Assembly (NCBI GenBank): GCA_938036825.1
Contig: CALHWD010000006.1
Location: 62,001-126,000, forward strand
Reading direction: 5' to 3'
DNA: 64,000 bases
Origin: an uncultured Candidatus Saccharibacteria bacterium
GTDB taxonomy: Bacteria > Patescibacteriota > Saccharimonadia > Saccharimonadales > Saccharimonadaceae
Made by a program: the position numbers and the translations under genes. The notes beneath the pieces are model-generated. The model was not told the origin of the DNA, ran no database searches, and worked only from the letters and a program-made list of their open reading frames with translations. Below, one piece after another: positions 15,715 to 23,987 of the stretch. The stretch's first letter is position 1; the number at the start of each line of letters is the position of its first letter.

Positions 15715-17541
15715 ATGTGTGGAATAGTTGGATATATCGGAACGCGGCCAGCGCAGGGTGTGTTGCTGACGGAGCTCAAGCGGCTTGAATATCGCGGATA
15801 TGATAGTGCTGGTATTGTTACACTCGACAAGGATGCTGCGCCAACGTTACTCCGAACGAAAGGCAAGGTGGCTGCGCTGAATGAGCTCACAGCTCGCCAC
15901 AAGACGACTGATACGGTTGGCATTGGTCACACTCGCTGGGCAACCCACGGGGCACCCAGCAAACGCAACGCTCATCCGCATCAGGTAGGGCAGATCTACG
16001 TTGTACATAATGGCATTATCGAGAACTATCAGGCGCTCAAGACGATGCTTGCAGCGCACGAGTATGAATTTAAGAGTGATACTGACACTGAAGTATTGAC
16101 GGCGCTCATTGACTACCTGCACAAGCAAGCACCAGACCTCTTGGCGGCAGTGCGAGGTGCGCTCAAAATGGTGGTAGGCACGTATGGTTTAGCAGTTGTT
16201 CAAGCGAATGACCCTGATGAGATTATTGTGGCACGCAAGGGTAGCCCACTCATTGTTGGGCTCGGCGATGGCGAAACGTACATTGCCAGTGATGCATCGG
16301 CCTTGGTGGGGTATACCAACCAAGTGGTCTATCTGCATGATGGCGAAGTAGGGCGCTGCACTCGCACTGGCCTCGAGCTCCAAACGACGGATTCGCAAGT
16401 GGTTGACGTGCAAGTAGAGACGCTAGAGATGGACTTGCAAGCTATTCAAAAACAAGGGTACGACCACTTTCTCCTCAAAGAAATATTTGAGCAGCCGACC
16501 AGCCTTGCGGCAACGCTGGCTGGGCGAGTGATTGCCGCGCAGCGCTATGCCCGGCTAGGCGGTATAGGCTTAAGTGATGCTGCATTGCGACAGATCAAGC
16601 ATGTGATGATTGTGGGCTGTGGCACGGCGTATTTTGCGGGGATGCAGGCTAGTTATTTTATTGAGCAACTGACTGATGATGTAACAGTGAGTGTGGAGAT
16701 TGCTAGTGAGCTGCGCTACCGAGCATATAACATCCCCGAGCATACCGTTGCGCTCATTGTGAGTCAGAGTGGTGAGACGGCCGATACATTGGCCTGCCTG
16801 ACGGAACTCAAACGGCGTGGTGTGACGTGCCTTGGCGTCGTCAATGCAGTGGGGAGCACGATTGCCCGCGAAGTTGACGGTGGAGTATATGTACACGTGG
16901 GGGCAGAGATCAGTGTGGCCAGCACCAAGGCCTTTACTTCGCAAGTGGCAGCAATGACGATCTTTGGCCTTATGCTCGCAGCAGCCAAGGGAACGAACCC
17001 ACAACTGATAGGTGAGTTTATCAACGAGCTTGAGATGCTACCAGCCGAGATCGAAAAGACGCTGGCTAAGCAAGCTGATAGCGTCAAAGATATCGCACGT
17101 AATTATGCTCACTATAATCATGCGCTCTATATTGGTCGCGACACACTCTACCCAGCTGCACTTGAGGGCGCACTCAAGCTCAAGGAAGTAAGCTACATTC
17201 ATGCTGAAGCCTATGCAGCAGGTGAGCTCAAGCATGGGCCAATTGCCCTAATCGACGATCATTTCTTCGAAGTGTGTTATTTGCAAGACAACTGGTTGTA
17301 CGAAAAATCGCAGAGTAATTTGATCGAGATGAATGCGCGTGGTGCCCATGCGATTGTCATTACCGATACGGATAAACGCGTCCCTGCCGAGACGGTGGTG
17401 CGCGTCGCGACCAAGCTGCAGCACCTCACGCCAATTTTGTTCAATGTGATATCACAGCTTTTTGCCTACTATATGGCAGTGGAGCGGGGGCACGATGTCG
17501 ACCAACCGCGCAATCTTGCCAAGAGTGTGACGGTGGAGTAA
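15715..17541 (+). CDS. glmS: Glutamine-fructose-6-phosphate aminotransferase (isomerizing)
   Basis: 608 residues, the usual length. It starts 'MCGIVGYIGTR' with the N-terminal nucleophile Cys. 'EYRGYDSAGI', 'GIGHTRWATHG' and 'HPH' complete the glutaminase domain. Two SIS domains follow ('SQSGETADT', 'ASTKAFTSQ', 'GRDTLYPAALEGALKLKE'), and the enzyme ends in the conserved 'DQPRNLAKSVTVE'. It makes glucosamine-6-phosphate, the entry point to UDP-GlcNAc for peptidoglycan and surface glycans. It is leadered by only about 15 bases, so no upstream ribozyme is present. Confidence 0.97.
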   Translation: MCGIVGYIGTRPAQGVLLTELKRLEYRGYDSAGIVTLDKDAAPTLLRTKGKVAALNELTARHKTTDTVGIGHTRWATHGAPSKRNAHPHQVGQIYVVHNGIIENYQALKTMLAAHEYEFKSDTDTEVLTALIDYLHKQAPDLLAAVRGALKMVVGTYGLAVVQANDPDEIIVARKGSPLIVGLGDGETYIASDASALVGYTNQVVYLHDGEVGRCTRTGLELQTTDSQVVDVQVETLEMDLQAIQKQGYDHFLLKEIFEQPTSLAATLAGRVIAAQRYARLGGIGLSDAALRQIKHVMIVGCGTAYFAGMQASYFIEQLTDDVTVSVEIASELRYRAYNIPEHTVALIVSQSGETADTLACLTELKRRGVTCLGVVNAVGSTIAREVDGGVYVHVGAEISVASTKAFTSQVAAMTIFGLMLAAAKGTNPQLIGEFINELEMLPAEIEKTLAKQADSVKDIARNYAHYNHALYIGRDTLYPAALEGALKLKEVSYIHAEAYAAGELKHGPIALIDDHFFEVCYLQDNWLYEKSQSNLIEMNARGAHAIVITDTDKRVPAETVVRVATKLQHLTPILFNVISQLFAYYMAVERGHDVDQPRNLAKSVTVE

Positions 17542-17568
17542 GGTATAGGTAAAATCTCTCCTTTGCGC

Positions 17569-17574
17569 TACACT
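17569..17574 (+). promoter_or_regulatory. -10 box of GT4 gene, six bases before ATG
   Basis: TACACT ends exactly six bases before ATG 17581; leaderless arrangement. Confidence 0.6.
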
Positions 17575-17580
17575 GATACT

Positions 17581-18705
17581 ATGAGTAAACAACCCAAAAT
17601 TGCCATTGTCTGCGACTTCTTGACAACAATGGGTGGTGCTGAGAATGTCGTGTTGGCCATGCACGAAGCCTTTCCGGATGCGCCGATCTATACCGCAATG
17701 TACAATGAGGACAAAATGCCAGCTTTTGCTGAGCTTGATGTTCGACCGTCGTTTTTGCAAAAAATCCCGCGCAAGGTGCGCACGTATTATAAGCTGTTTC
17801 CGACGCTGGCTGTTAAAGCGATGCGGCGGCTTGATTTGCGTGAGTTTGATATCATCCTCACTAGCTCGTACATGCATGGTCATCAAGTGAGGAAGACGCG
17901 GCCCGATCAGGTTATTATCAACTATTGTCACACACCACCACGATACTACTGGAGCCACTACAACGAGTATCGGCGCGACCCTGGCTATGGTAATCTTAAT
18001 CCGCTCATCCGCACACTTATGCCGCTCATGGTGCCACACCAGCGCAAGCTAGACCTCCAAGCCGCTCGGCAAGTTGATGTTTTCTTGGCAAACTCTACCG
18101 AGACGCAACAGCGCATTAAAAAATATTACAATCGAAATAGTATAGTTATTCATCCACCGGTAGATATAAGCCGGTTTACGCCTGCTGCCAAGCGGGGTGA
18201 TCATTATGTGACGATTGGCCGGCAGTTGCCATACAAGCGGTACGACTTGGCAGTCACAGCAGCAACAAAACTTGACAAGAAGCTGATTGTCTTTGGTAAT
18301 GGTCCCGCGCACAGTAGGCTCGTTGACCTGGCTGGTCCAACAGTTGAGTTCCGCACCGATCGCTTCGGCGATGCGAGCGATGCCGAGTATGAGAAGGCTA
18401 TTACGACAGCGCGTGGTTTTATCTATCCAGCAGAGGAAGATTTTGGAATTGTCAGTGTTGAAGCGCTAGCGGCTGGCGCGCCCGTGATTGGCCTAGCGCG
18501 TGGTGGCACGACAGATATCGTGACGTCACCCGAAGTGGGTGTGCTATTTGACCGGCAGACGAGCATCAGTGTTGCTAAAGCAATTGAGCAGGCCGAGAAA
18601 CGAACCTTTGATCCGACGGTCTTACGCCGCACCGCACAGCGTTTTGACAAGACGCTATTTCTAACCAAGCTACGCAAAGTAGTGCGTGACCAGATGATAC
18701 AGTAG
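17581..18705 (+). CDS. GT4-family glycosyltransferase
   Basis: 374 residues from ATG 17581 (MSKQPKIAIVCDF). GT-B fold signs: N-terminal 'TTMGGAENVVLAM', hinge 'NSTETQQRIKKYY', donor-site 'YVTIGRQLPYKRYDLAVTAA', and the retaining EX7E motif in 'EEDFGIVSVEALAAGAPVIG'. These place it with GT4 enzymes of the WbaZ/mannosyltransferase type acting on lipid-linked glycans. I excluded a six-residue upstream extension because the -10 box lies in it. Confidence 0.88.
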   Translation: MSKQPKIAIVCDFLTTMGGAENVVLAMHEAFPDAPIYTAMYNEDKMPAFAELDVRPSFLQKIPRKVRTYYKLFPTLAVKAMRRLDLREFDIILTSSYMHGHQVRKTRPDQVIINYCHTPPRYYWSHYNEYRRDPGYGNLNPLIRTLMPLMVPHQRKLDLQAARQVDVFLANSTETQQRIKKYYNRNSIVIHPPVDISRFTPAAKRGDHYVTIGRQLPYKRYDLAVTAATKLDKKLIVFGNGPAHSRLVDLAGPTVEFRTDRFGDASDAEYEKAITTARGFIYPAEEDFGIVSVEALAAGAPVIGLARGGTTDIVTSPEVGVLFDRQTSISVAKAIEQAEKRTFDPTVLRRTAQRFDKTLFLTKLRKVVRDQMIQ

Positions 18706-18783
18706 TACAGTTTGCGACTTAACGAGAGGATACCTATCGAGGTTACTTTCTTATACGGCTTCACAATGACATAGTGCCATGTG

Positions 18784-20220
18784 CTATTTTGCACCTGTCT
18801 TGCGTAGCACTACACCAATCGTCTTGAATAGAATCTTGATATCTAGCCAGAAGCTCCAGTTTTGGGCATAAAATAGCTCAAGCTCGATCCGCTCATCGAA
18901 GCTCAGGTTTGAGCGCCCAGATACCTGCCATAAGCCCGTCACCCCTGACTTCACGCTGTGCAAGAGTGCCGTGCGGGCTGAACTAAACTTCACTTCTTGG
19001 GGTAGAATTGGCCGCGGCCCAACCAAGCTCAAATCACCACGAAAGACGTTGAAAATCTGGGGTAATTCGTCAAGTGATGTTGCCCGCAAAAAATTGCCAA
19101 AGCGAGTGATGCGTGGGTCGTGTTCGACCTTGCGGTTTTTTTCATACTCTTCAGCCAGGTCGTCGCGACCCATTGCACGGAATTCATCAGCCGCGTCTTG
19201 CTTGCCATATTGTGCACCCATACTACGGAACTTGATGAGCTGGATTGGCTCGGAGTAGCGACTGAGGCGCTTTGAGATATAAAATGCTGGCCCAGGGTTA
19301 AAGATCTTTTGCATAATGATAAGGAGTACAAAAAGCGGGGCAAGGGCAATGAGCAATATGCCAGAAATAATTGTGTCGAAAATCCGCTTCGCGATTTCTC
19401 CCCAGCCAATGAGTGGTGTTTGGCTAACGGTAATCATTGGGTAGCCAAGAAAAACATCGATGGTGTTTTTGCCAGTATAAAATTCTGGCTCGCCAGGGAT
19501 GAAGTTGTATTGGATGTGATTAACTTGGGCAGCACCAAGCACTTTTTGGTTCTTTTCTTCGTTTTCGTAGAGGTTGGTTTGGATGATGGTGTCGATCTTG
19601 AGCTCCTTGATCTGCGCAAGGGCAGGGTCGAGTGATGCAAAATGAACAACATCGAGCCCAGGTGGCACAAAGCGCTTGGGGCCAGCCATTGCCACAACAC
19701 GAAAACCTGACTTGTAGGTGGTCGAGATTGACTCAGCGATGTCCCGCGTTGCCAGCGATGTCCCGATTACCATCACACGGTTCACACCATGGTTGTACTG
19801 GAAGAGCCAACTTCGTGTCAGGCGAAACAACTCGCGCACCGTACCAATTGCCAAAAACGAACCAAGAAAGACATACATTGCTACCAAGCGGGCTGGAAAG
19901 ATATACATTCGTGTGCCGTACTCCCAGCCAATTACGAGCAGAATACCCATGAATGTTCCAAGCAGCAGTCGCCCCCATTCGACGAGTCGCCGGCTATAGA
20001 CGCTCGCACTATAGAGCCCAAGCGAGGCATAGAGAATAATCCACACTGGCGCAATGACAACAAAGCCAAGCAAGTAGTCGCTGGCATAGACAGTATGGAG
20101 CAAATCACGGTGATCGATTTGCGTGCGGACATAGTATGCGATGAAAAACACCGCCATCAGCACCACAAAATCGAGGCCGATGAGAATGAGACTATAAAAT
20201 TTCGTATTTTTTGACGGCAT
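18784..20220 (-). CDS. Polyprenyl glycosylphosphotransferase (WbaP/exopolysaccharide initiating sugar transferase)
   Basis: 478 residues. The N-terminal half has four transmembrane helices (within about 1-125) and a CoA-binding-like Rossmann region ('VMVIGTSLATRDIAES'). The C-terminal half is the PNPT catalytic domain: a membrane helix ('RIFDTIISGILLIALAPLFVL'-type segment), 'LIKFRSMG', 'TRFGNFLRATSLDELPQ' with catalytic Asp-Glu, 'NVFRGDLSLVGPRP' and 'VKSGVTGLWQVSGRS'. It transfers the first sugar-1-phosphate to undecaprenyl phosphate, starting the glycan that the neighbours extend. Confidence 0.93.
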   Translation of the reverse strand: MPSKNTKFYSLILIGLDFVVLMAVFFIAYYVRTQIDHRDLLHTVYASDYLLGFVVIAPVWIILYASLGLYSASVYSRRLVEWGRLLLGTFMGILLVIGWEYGTRMYIFPARLVAMYVFLGSFLAIGTVRELFRLTRSWLFQYNHGVNRVMVIGTSLATRDIAESISTTYKSGFRVVAMAGPKRFVPPGLDVVHFASLDPALAQIKELKIDTIIQTNLYENEEKNQKVLGAAQVNHIQYNFIPGEPEFYTGKNTIDVFLGYPMITVSQTPLIGWGEIAKRIFDTIISGILLIALAPLFVLLIIMQKIFNPGPAFYISKRLSRYSEPIQLIKFRSMGAQYGKQDAADEFRAMGRDDLAEEYEKNRKVEHDPRITRFGNFLRATSLDELPQIFNVFRGDLSLVGPRPILPQEVKFSSARTALLHSVKSGVTGLWQVSGRSNLSFDERIELELFYAQNWSFWLDIKILFKTIGVVLRKTGAK

Positions 20221-20230
20221 AACAACTGTT

Positions 20231-20236
20231 ACTATA
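20231..20236 (-). promoter_or_regulatory. -10 box of initiating sugar transferase gene
   Basis: TATAGT on the minus strand ends ten bases before ATG 20220. It faces the TACACT of the plus-strand gene within a 52-bp divergent gap. Confidence 0.55.
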
Positions 20237-20258
20237 ACACTTTTTACCGAAAGTTTGC

Positions 20259-20264
20259 TACACT
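20259..20264 (+). promoter_or_regulatory. -10 box of O-antigen-ligase-like gene
   Basis: TACACT ends eight bases before ATG 20273; near-leaderless, divergent from the sugar transferase promoter. Confidence 0.55.
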
Positions 20265-20272
20265 AGAAAGAG

Positions 20273-21571
20273 ATGAAGCGGTTATTGCGAGAAAAGATAC
20301 CGGCTTGGTTTTTGTGTACGATATTTTTCGGACTGGCTATCCATGCGCCGCTGACCGTATGGGTGGGTACTCATTGGCCAGATTATGCGCTCTTTGTCAA
20401 GGCGTGGAAGGAAGTTTTACTTCTCATTGTTTTGCTTCTTGTTGTTATCGACGTGACGCTACGTCGACAGTGGCAGCGTTGGCTGAGTGATCGCATTATT
20501 CAGCTTGCGCTCGCCTTTGCGCTGTGGCACGGCGTGGTGGCGCTGCTTGTGCCGACGTCTGGTTTGGCATTGCTATCAGGTTTGTTGATTGATCTGCGTT
20601 TTGTGGCGCTTGGTGTGACGGTCTATGTGTTTGTGAGTAATTATCCGCAGTATCGGCGCTGGTTGCTGCGTATGCTTGGTGCGGGTGCAGTCATCGTGAT
20701 TGGTTTTGCAGCAGCGCAGCTTGTCCTGCCGCGTGATGTGCTAGTGCCGCTTGGCTACGGGCCGACAACGATCGAACCCTACCAAACAGTCGACTCCAAC
20801 AGTGCCTATGTCCGCATTAATAGCACGCTGCGTGGGCCAAACCCACTTGGGGCGTATGCAAGTACTGTCCTGACGCTTATCGTGGCGTATAGCGCATTGC
20901 AATGGCGGCGTATCTCGCATATGCGGCGTTGGGTGCTTGGTGGTATGGCACTGCTAGCGGCACTTGCCGTGTGGCAGAGCTATTCGCGAAGTGCGCTGCT
21001 CGCGGTGGCGGTTGGCGTTGGCATTGTTGCGATTGTCAGGGCATGGCGGTCGCAGGCATCTCGGCGTATCGTACTGTGGGGTGCTGGTGCAATACTTGGC
21101 TGTGGGGTGATTGTTGGTAGTATTGGCTACGCTAGGGATCCACACTTTATTGATAACGTTATCTTGCATAACGACCCAACGCATGGCCCGACCCAAACAT
21201 CCGACAGCGACCGAATCACTTCGTTGCAAGCTGGCCTAGCGCGCGCCTTGCAGCAACCGCTTGGCACTGGCGTAGGAAGTACTGGCTCGGCATCGCTTCT
21301 TGGCAATGGGCAGAGCTTAATCATTGAAAACCACTATTTGTTCGTTGCTCACGAAATTGGCTGGATTGGATTACTATTATTAGTTGCATTAACCACTGGT
21401 GTACTGGTAAAATTATGGCATCGCCGGTCGTATTGGCTGGCTTTCGGTAGTTTTGCTGGCGGAATCGGCTTAACTGTGATAGGATTGTTCTTACCAGTTT
21501 TTGTTGACGACACTGTGTCGATGCTCTGGTGGGGGCTGGCAGCACTAGCGATAACGGAGGATGGATTATGA
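20273..21571 (+). CDS. O-antigen ligase/polymerase-like membrane protein (WaaL/Wzy family)
   Basis: 432 residues with ten to twelve transmembrane helices. The conserved features of this family are the long periplasmic-type loop in the second half ('RDPHFIDNVILHNDPTHGPTQTSDSDRITSLQAG' region, about 285-320) and an Arg/His context ('GVGSTGSASLLGNG', 'ENHYLFVAHEIGWIGLLLLVAL'). 'NSTLRGPNPLGAYAS' is also typical. It would polymerise or transfer the lipid-linked glycan to its final acceptor. It overlaps the LexA-like gene by ATGA, an odd functional pairing. Confidence 0.82.
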   Translation: MKRLLREKIPAWFLCTIFFGLAIHAPLTVWVGTHWPDYALFVKAWKEVLLLIVLLLVVIDVTLRRQWQRWLSDRIIQLALAFALWHGVVALLVPTSGLALLSGLLIDLRFVALGVTVYVFVSNYPQYRRWLLRMLGAGAVIVIGFAAAQLVLPRDVLVPLGYGPTTIEPYQTVDSNSAYVRINSTLRGPNPLGAYASTVLTLIVAYSALQWRRISHMRRWVLGGMALLAALAVWQSYSRSALLAVAVGVGIVAIVRAWRSQASRRIVLWGAGAILGCGVIVGSIGYARDPHFIDNVILHNDPTHGPTQTSDSDRITSLQAGLARALQQPLGTGVGSTGSASLLGNGQSLIIENHYLFVAHEIGWIGLLLLVALTTGVLVKLWHRRSYWLAFGSFAGGIGLTVIGLFLPVFVDDTVSMLWWGLAALAITEDGL

Positions 21572-21930
21572 CAAGCCCAACGCGAAAACAACGTGAATTA
21601 TTGACGTTTATAGACACATTTATCAAGAGTAATGGCTATGGTCCAAGCTACCGCGAGATTATGCGTGCCTTCGACTATAAGTCGGTCAGTACGGTAGCAG
21701 CACATGTCAATGGCCTGATTGTTCGTGGATTTTTGGTCAAAAAGGATAACTCGGCGCGTAGCCTGCAAGTGGTACCGCCCACTCAGAATGCTGCGGATGT
21801 AGTGGTAGCACCAGTCGAGCAGGTGATTCGTGCAAAAATAAGCGCATTAGAGCAGCAGGATAATGCCGCTGATGATATTGCGGTTTTGCAGCGCGCACTA
21901 GAAATTTTGCAAAGCGACCAATCATCATAG
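21568..21930 (+). CDS. LexA-type winged-helix DNA-binding protein lacking the S24 protease domain
   Basis: 120 residues from ATG 21568. 'TRKQRELLTFIDTFIKSNGYGPSYREIMRAF' followed by 'KSVSTVAAHVNGLIVRGFLVKK' and 'SARSLQVV' is a LexA N-terminal winged-helix domain. After about residue 70 a short helical tail replaces the autocleavage/S24 domain: there is no Ala-Gly cleavage site and no Ser-Lys dyad. It may be a constitutive or otherwise controlled repressor, or a DNA-binding remnant. It is translationally coupled (ATGA) to the O-antigen-ligase-like gene. recA is about 29 kb away. Confidence 0.85.
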   Translation: MTSPTRKQRELLTFIDTFIKSNGYGPSYREIMRAFDYKSVSTVAAHVNGLIVRGFLVKKDNSARSLQVVPPTQNAADVVVAPVEQVIRAKISALEQQDNAADDIAVLQRALEILQSDQSS

Positions 21931-21934
21931 ATGA

Positions 21935-21940
21935 TATAAT
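21935..21940 (+). promoter_or_regulatory. -10 box of SxxK hydrolase gene, six bases before ATG
   Basis: TATAAT ends exactly six bases before ATG 21947; leaderless arrangement. Confidence 0.7.
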
Positions 21941-21946
21941 ATTTAC

Positions 21947-23713
21947 ATGATGTACACTCCTCCGCGCACGCAGCGTCCGTACCCCCGACGCCGCAAGGCA
22001 ACTATTGCCGAAAAACTCCGTTTTGCCGATTGGCGTGTGCCAGTGCTGCGTATTCGCTGGACACGGCGCAAAACATATATCACCATTGGTATTATTCTTG
22101 GGCTCAATGTGCTATTCCAGCTGGTGTATCCGAGTGATCGATTGCTGCCAAATGCGCGGATCGACGGTGTGTCGCTTGGCTGGCAGACAATATCAGAAGC
22201 CACAGAAACGCTTAACCAGGCGTACCAAGGACACTCCGTGAAGCTGGTGGGTGATGGCGCAACCATTGCCTCGCCGACGATTGAGCAGCTTGCTATTACA
22301 GTAGACAACACCGACCGGCTTACGCAGGCGCAGTATCCCTTGCTGTGGCGAATTATGCCGTTGTCGTCGTTCTGGTGGCAGCCAGATGTGCCAAGCTCGC
22401 CAAAATTAACGACTACGACGCGTACTGAGCAATATATTACTCAGACGATCATGCCAGTCTGTAAGCGTGCACCAGTCGATGCGAGCCTCAAAGTTGAACA
22501 TGGCAAGCTGGTGGTTAATCAAGCGCGGCGCGGTGGTGAGTGTCAGCGTGATGCGGTATCGCATAGCATTGGTGCAATTAGCCCACGTCTTGTACAGGGC
22601 ACGACCGTTGAGATCCCAATGCGCGGCATCGCCCCGGCTATTACAACCGATGCAGCGAAGGCGCTCGAGCAAAAAATCATAAAGGTTATTGGCAAAGGTG
22701 TCGCCCTTAAGGTGAATGAGGAGACAGTGACATTGCCAGCGAATGAAGTTATTCAGTGGGTTGTTGCTCAGCCAAAGGACAAGACATTAGTAGCAAGCAT
22801 TAGTGCGTCACAGGCCTCCGGCTATCTCACAAAGCATGTCACGCCAAAGGTAAATATTGACCCAGGTACCACGAAAGTTGCTACATACGATCTCACTGAA
22901 ACGTTACGTACAGATGGTAAACCAGGGCGCACGCTCGATATTGACGCAACTGCACAGCAGCTCTCGGAGTTTATTAATCAAACCCTCCCACAGCCAACCG
23001 CAGTAACGAAGACGGTGCCAGCCAAGGTAGAATATGACCGCAATTATAGCTCGACCGAAGACGGGCTCAACGCTCTTCTCAAACACTATGCCGAGGATCA
23101 CCCAGGGACGTATGGTGTCTCATTCTTAGAAATTGATGGCAAGAAGCGCAATGCGAGCTACAATGGCAATAAGCAATTTGTCACTGCCAGTACATATAAA
23201 CTATTTGTTGGTTATAGCGTGCTTCGGCGAGAGGAAGCAGCAGGCTGGCGCTGGGAGGATAACCAGGTTTGCTTCAATAAGATGATTAGCCAGAGCGATA
23301 ACCCATGTGCAGAGAACTACCTTAAGGTTATTGGTTATGACGTTGTGACGAAGGATGTCAATGATATTGGCTTCAAAGACACGACCTTCGCCAAGTCTGG
23401 CGGGCCATACACCACAGCAAATGATCTCGCACGCTTTATGGCAATGCTTGATGCAGGGCAGAACTTTAGTAGTGCCAACCGCGACCGATTTCTCTCTGCG
23501 CTTAAGGCTAATGTATATCGCAAGGGCATTCCTGCTGGCACGAATGGCACGGTGGCAAATAAGGTTGGGTTCTTGAATGGTCTCCTGCACGACGCAGCGA
23601 TCGTCTATGGCTCGAACGGCAAATATGTGCTCGCCATCATGACAGATGGCAGTAGTTGGAACAATATCGCTGAGCTAACTAAGCGGATCGAACAATTCCG
23701 TAGCCAGCCATAG
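21947..23713 (+). CDS. Membrane-anchored class-A beta-lactamase-like serine hydrolase with VanW-type peptidoglycan-binding region
   Basis: 588 residues. An Arg-rich cytoplasmic start is followed by one transmembrane helix (about 45-63) and two repeated alpha/beta modules (about 65-340) that resemble the PG_binding_4/VanW N-terminal domain ('NARIDGVSLGWQTISEATETL'). The C-terminal third is a class-A beta-lactamase fold: SxxK at Ser415 ('ASTYK'), SDN at 450-452 ('SQSDNP') and a KxG triad at 539-541 ('NKVGF'). The likely role is peptidoglycan D,D-peptidase or transpeptidase-like activity at the outer face. Resistance to beta-lactams is possible but cannot be inferred. Confidence 0.85.
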   Translation: MMYTPPRTQRPYPRRRKATIAEKLRFADWRVPVLRIRWTRRKTYITIGIILGLNVLFQLVYPSDRLLPNARIDGVSLGWQTISEATETLNQAYQGHSVKLVGDGATIASPTIEQLAITVDNTDRLTQAQYPLLWRIMPLSSFWWQPDVPSSPKLTTTTRTEQYITQTIMPVCKRAPVDASLKVEHGKLVVNQARRGGECQRDAVSHSIGAISPRLVQGTTVEIPMRGIAPAITTDAAKALEQKIIKVIGKGVALKVNEETVTLPANEVIQWVVAQPKDKTLVASISASQASGYLTKHVTPKVNIDPGTTKVATYDLTETLRTDGKPGRTLDIDATAQQLSEFINQTLPQPTAVTKTVPAKVEYDRNYSSTEDGLNALLKHYAEDHPGTYGVSFLEIDGKKRNASYNGNKQFVTASTYKLFVGYSVLRREEAAGWRWEDNQVCFNKMISQSDNPCAENYLKVIGYDVVTKDVNDIGFKDTTFAKSGGPYTTANDLARFMAMLDAGQNFSSANRDRFLSALKANVYRKGIPAGTNGTVANKVGFLNGLLHDAAIVYGSNGKYVLAIMTDGSSWNNIAELTKRIEQFRSQP

Positions 23714-23742
23714 CATAAAATGCCTATTTTGCGGCGTGACTC

Positions 23743-23772
23743 TTGACGAACCACCCCTTCAACCGGTATACT
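23743..23772 (+). promoter_or_regulatory. Sigma70-type promoter of tRNA-Asn
   Basis: TTGACG (23743-23748), an 18-base spacer, then TATACT (23767-23772), ending ten bases before the mature tRNA. Confidence 0.7.
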
Positions 23773-23782
23773 TACAGAGTAA

Positions 23783-23857
23783 TCCGGAGTAGCTCAGTGG
23801 TAGAGCGGGTCGCTGTTAACGATTAGGTCGCTGGTTCGAGCCCAGTCTCCGGAGCCA
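23783..23857 (+). tRNA. tRNA-Asn (anticodon GTT), CCA encoded
   Basis: The cloverleaf folds with acceptor TCCGGAG / CTCCGGA, D-stem GCTC/GAGC, anticodon loop CTGTTAA (GTT), T-arm CTGG-TTCGAGC-CCAG and discriminator G, as expected for Asn. The 3' CCA is encoded. The anticodon stem includes two G-U pairs. Confidence 0.95.
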
Positions 23858-23868
23858 CGATGTATGAT

Positions 23869-23899
23869 AAAGACCGATGAAAATCGGTCTTATTTTATT
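23869..23899 (+). terminator. Terminator of tRNA-Asn
   Basis: A 9-bp stem (AAGACCGAT / ATCGGTCTT) closed by a GAAA loop is followed by TATTTTATT. Confidence 0.75.
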
Positions 23900-23963
23900 A
23901 AAGCGTATATCGCCCTTGAGTCGCAAAATTCAAATACCGAGAGACTAACCCTAGTAGACAAGC

Positions 23964-23987
23964 GAGCTTACACTATAGTGTAAGCTC
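23964..23987. repeat. Perfect 24-bp palindrome overlapping the 3' end of the EEP gene
   Basis: GAGCTTACACTA and its exact reverse complement meet with no spacer. The stop codon of the minus-strand gene lies inside. No T-run follows on either strand, so it is not a standard terminator. Confidence 0.8.
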
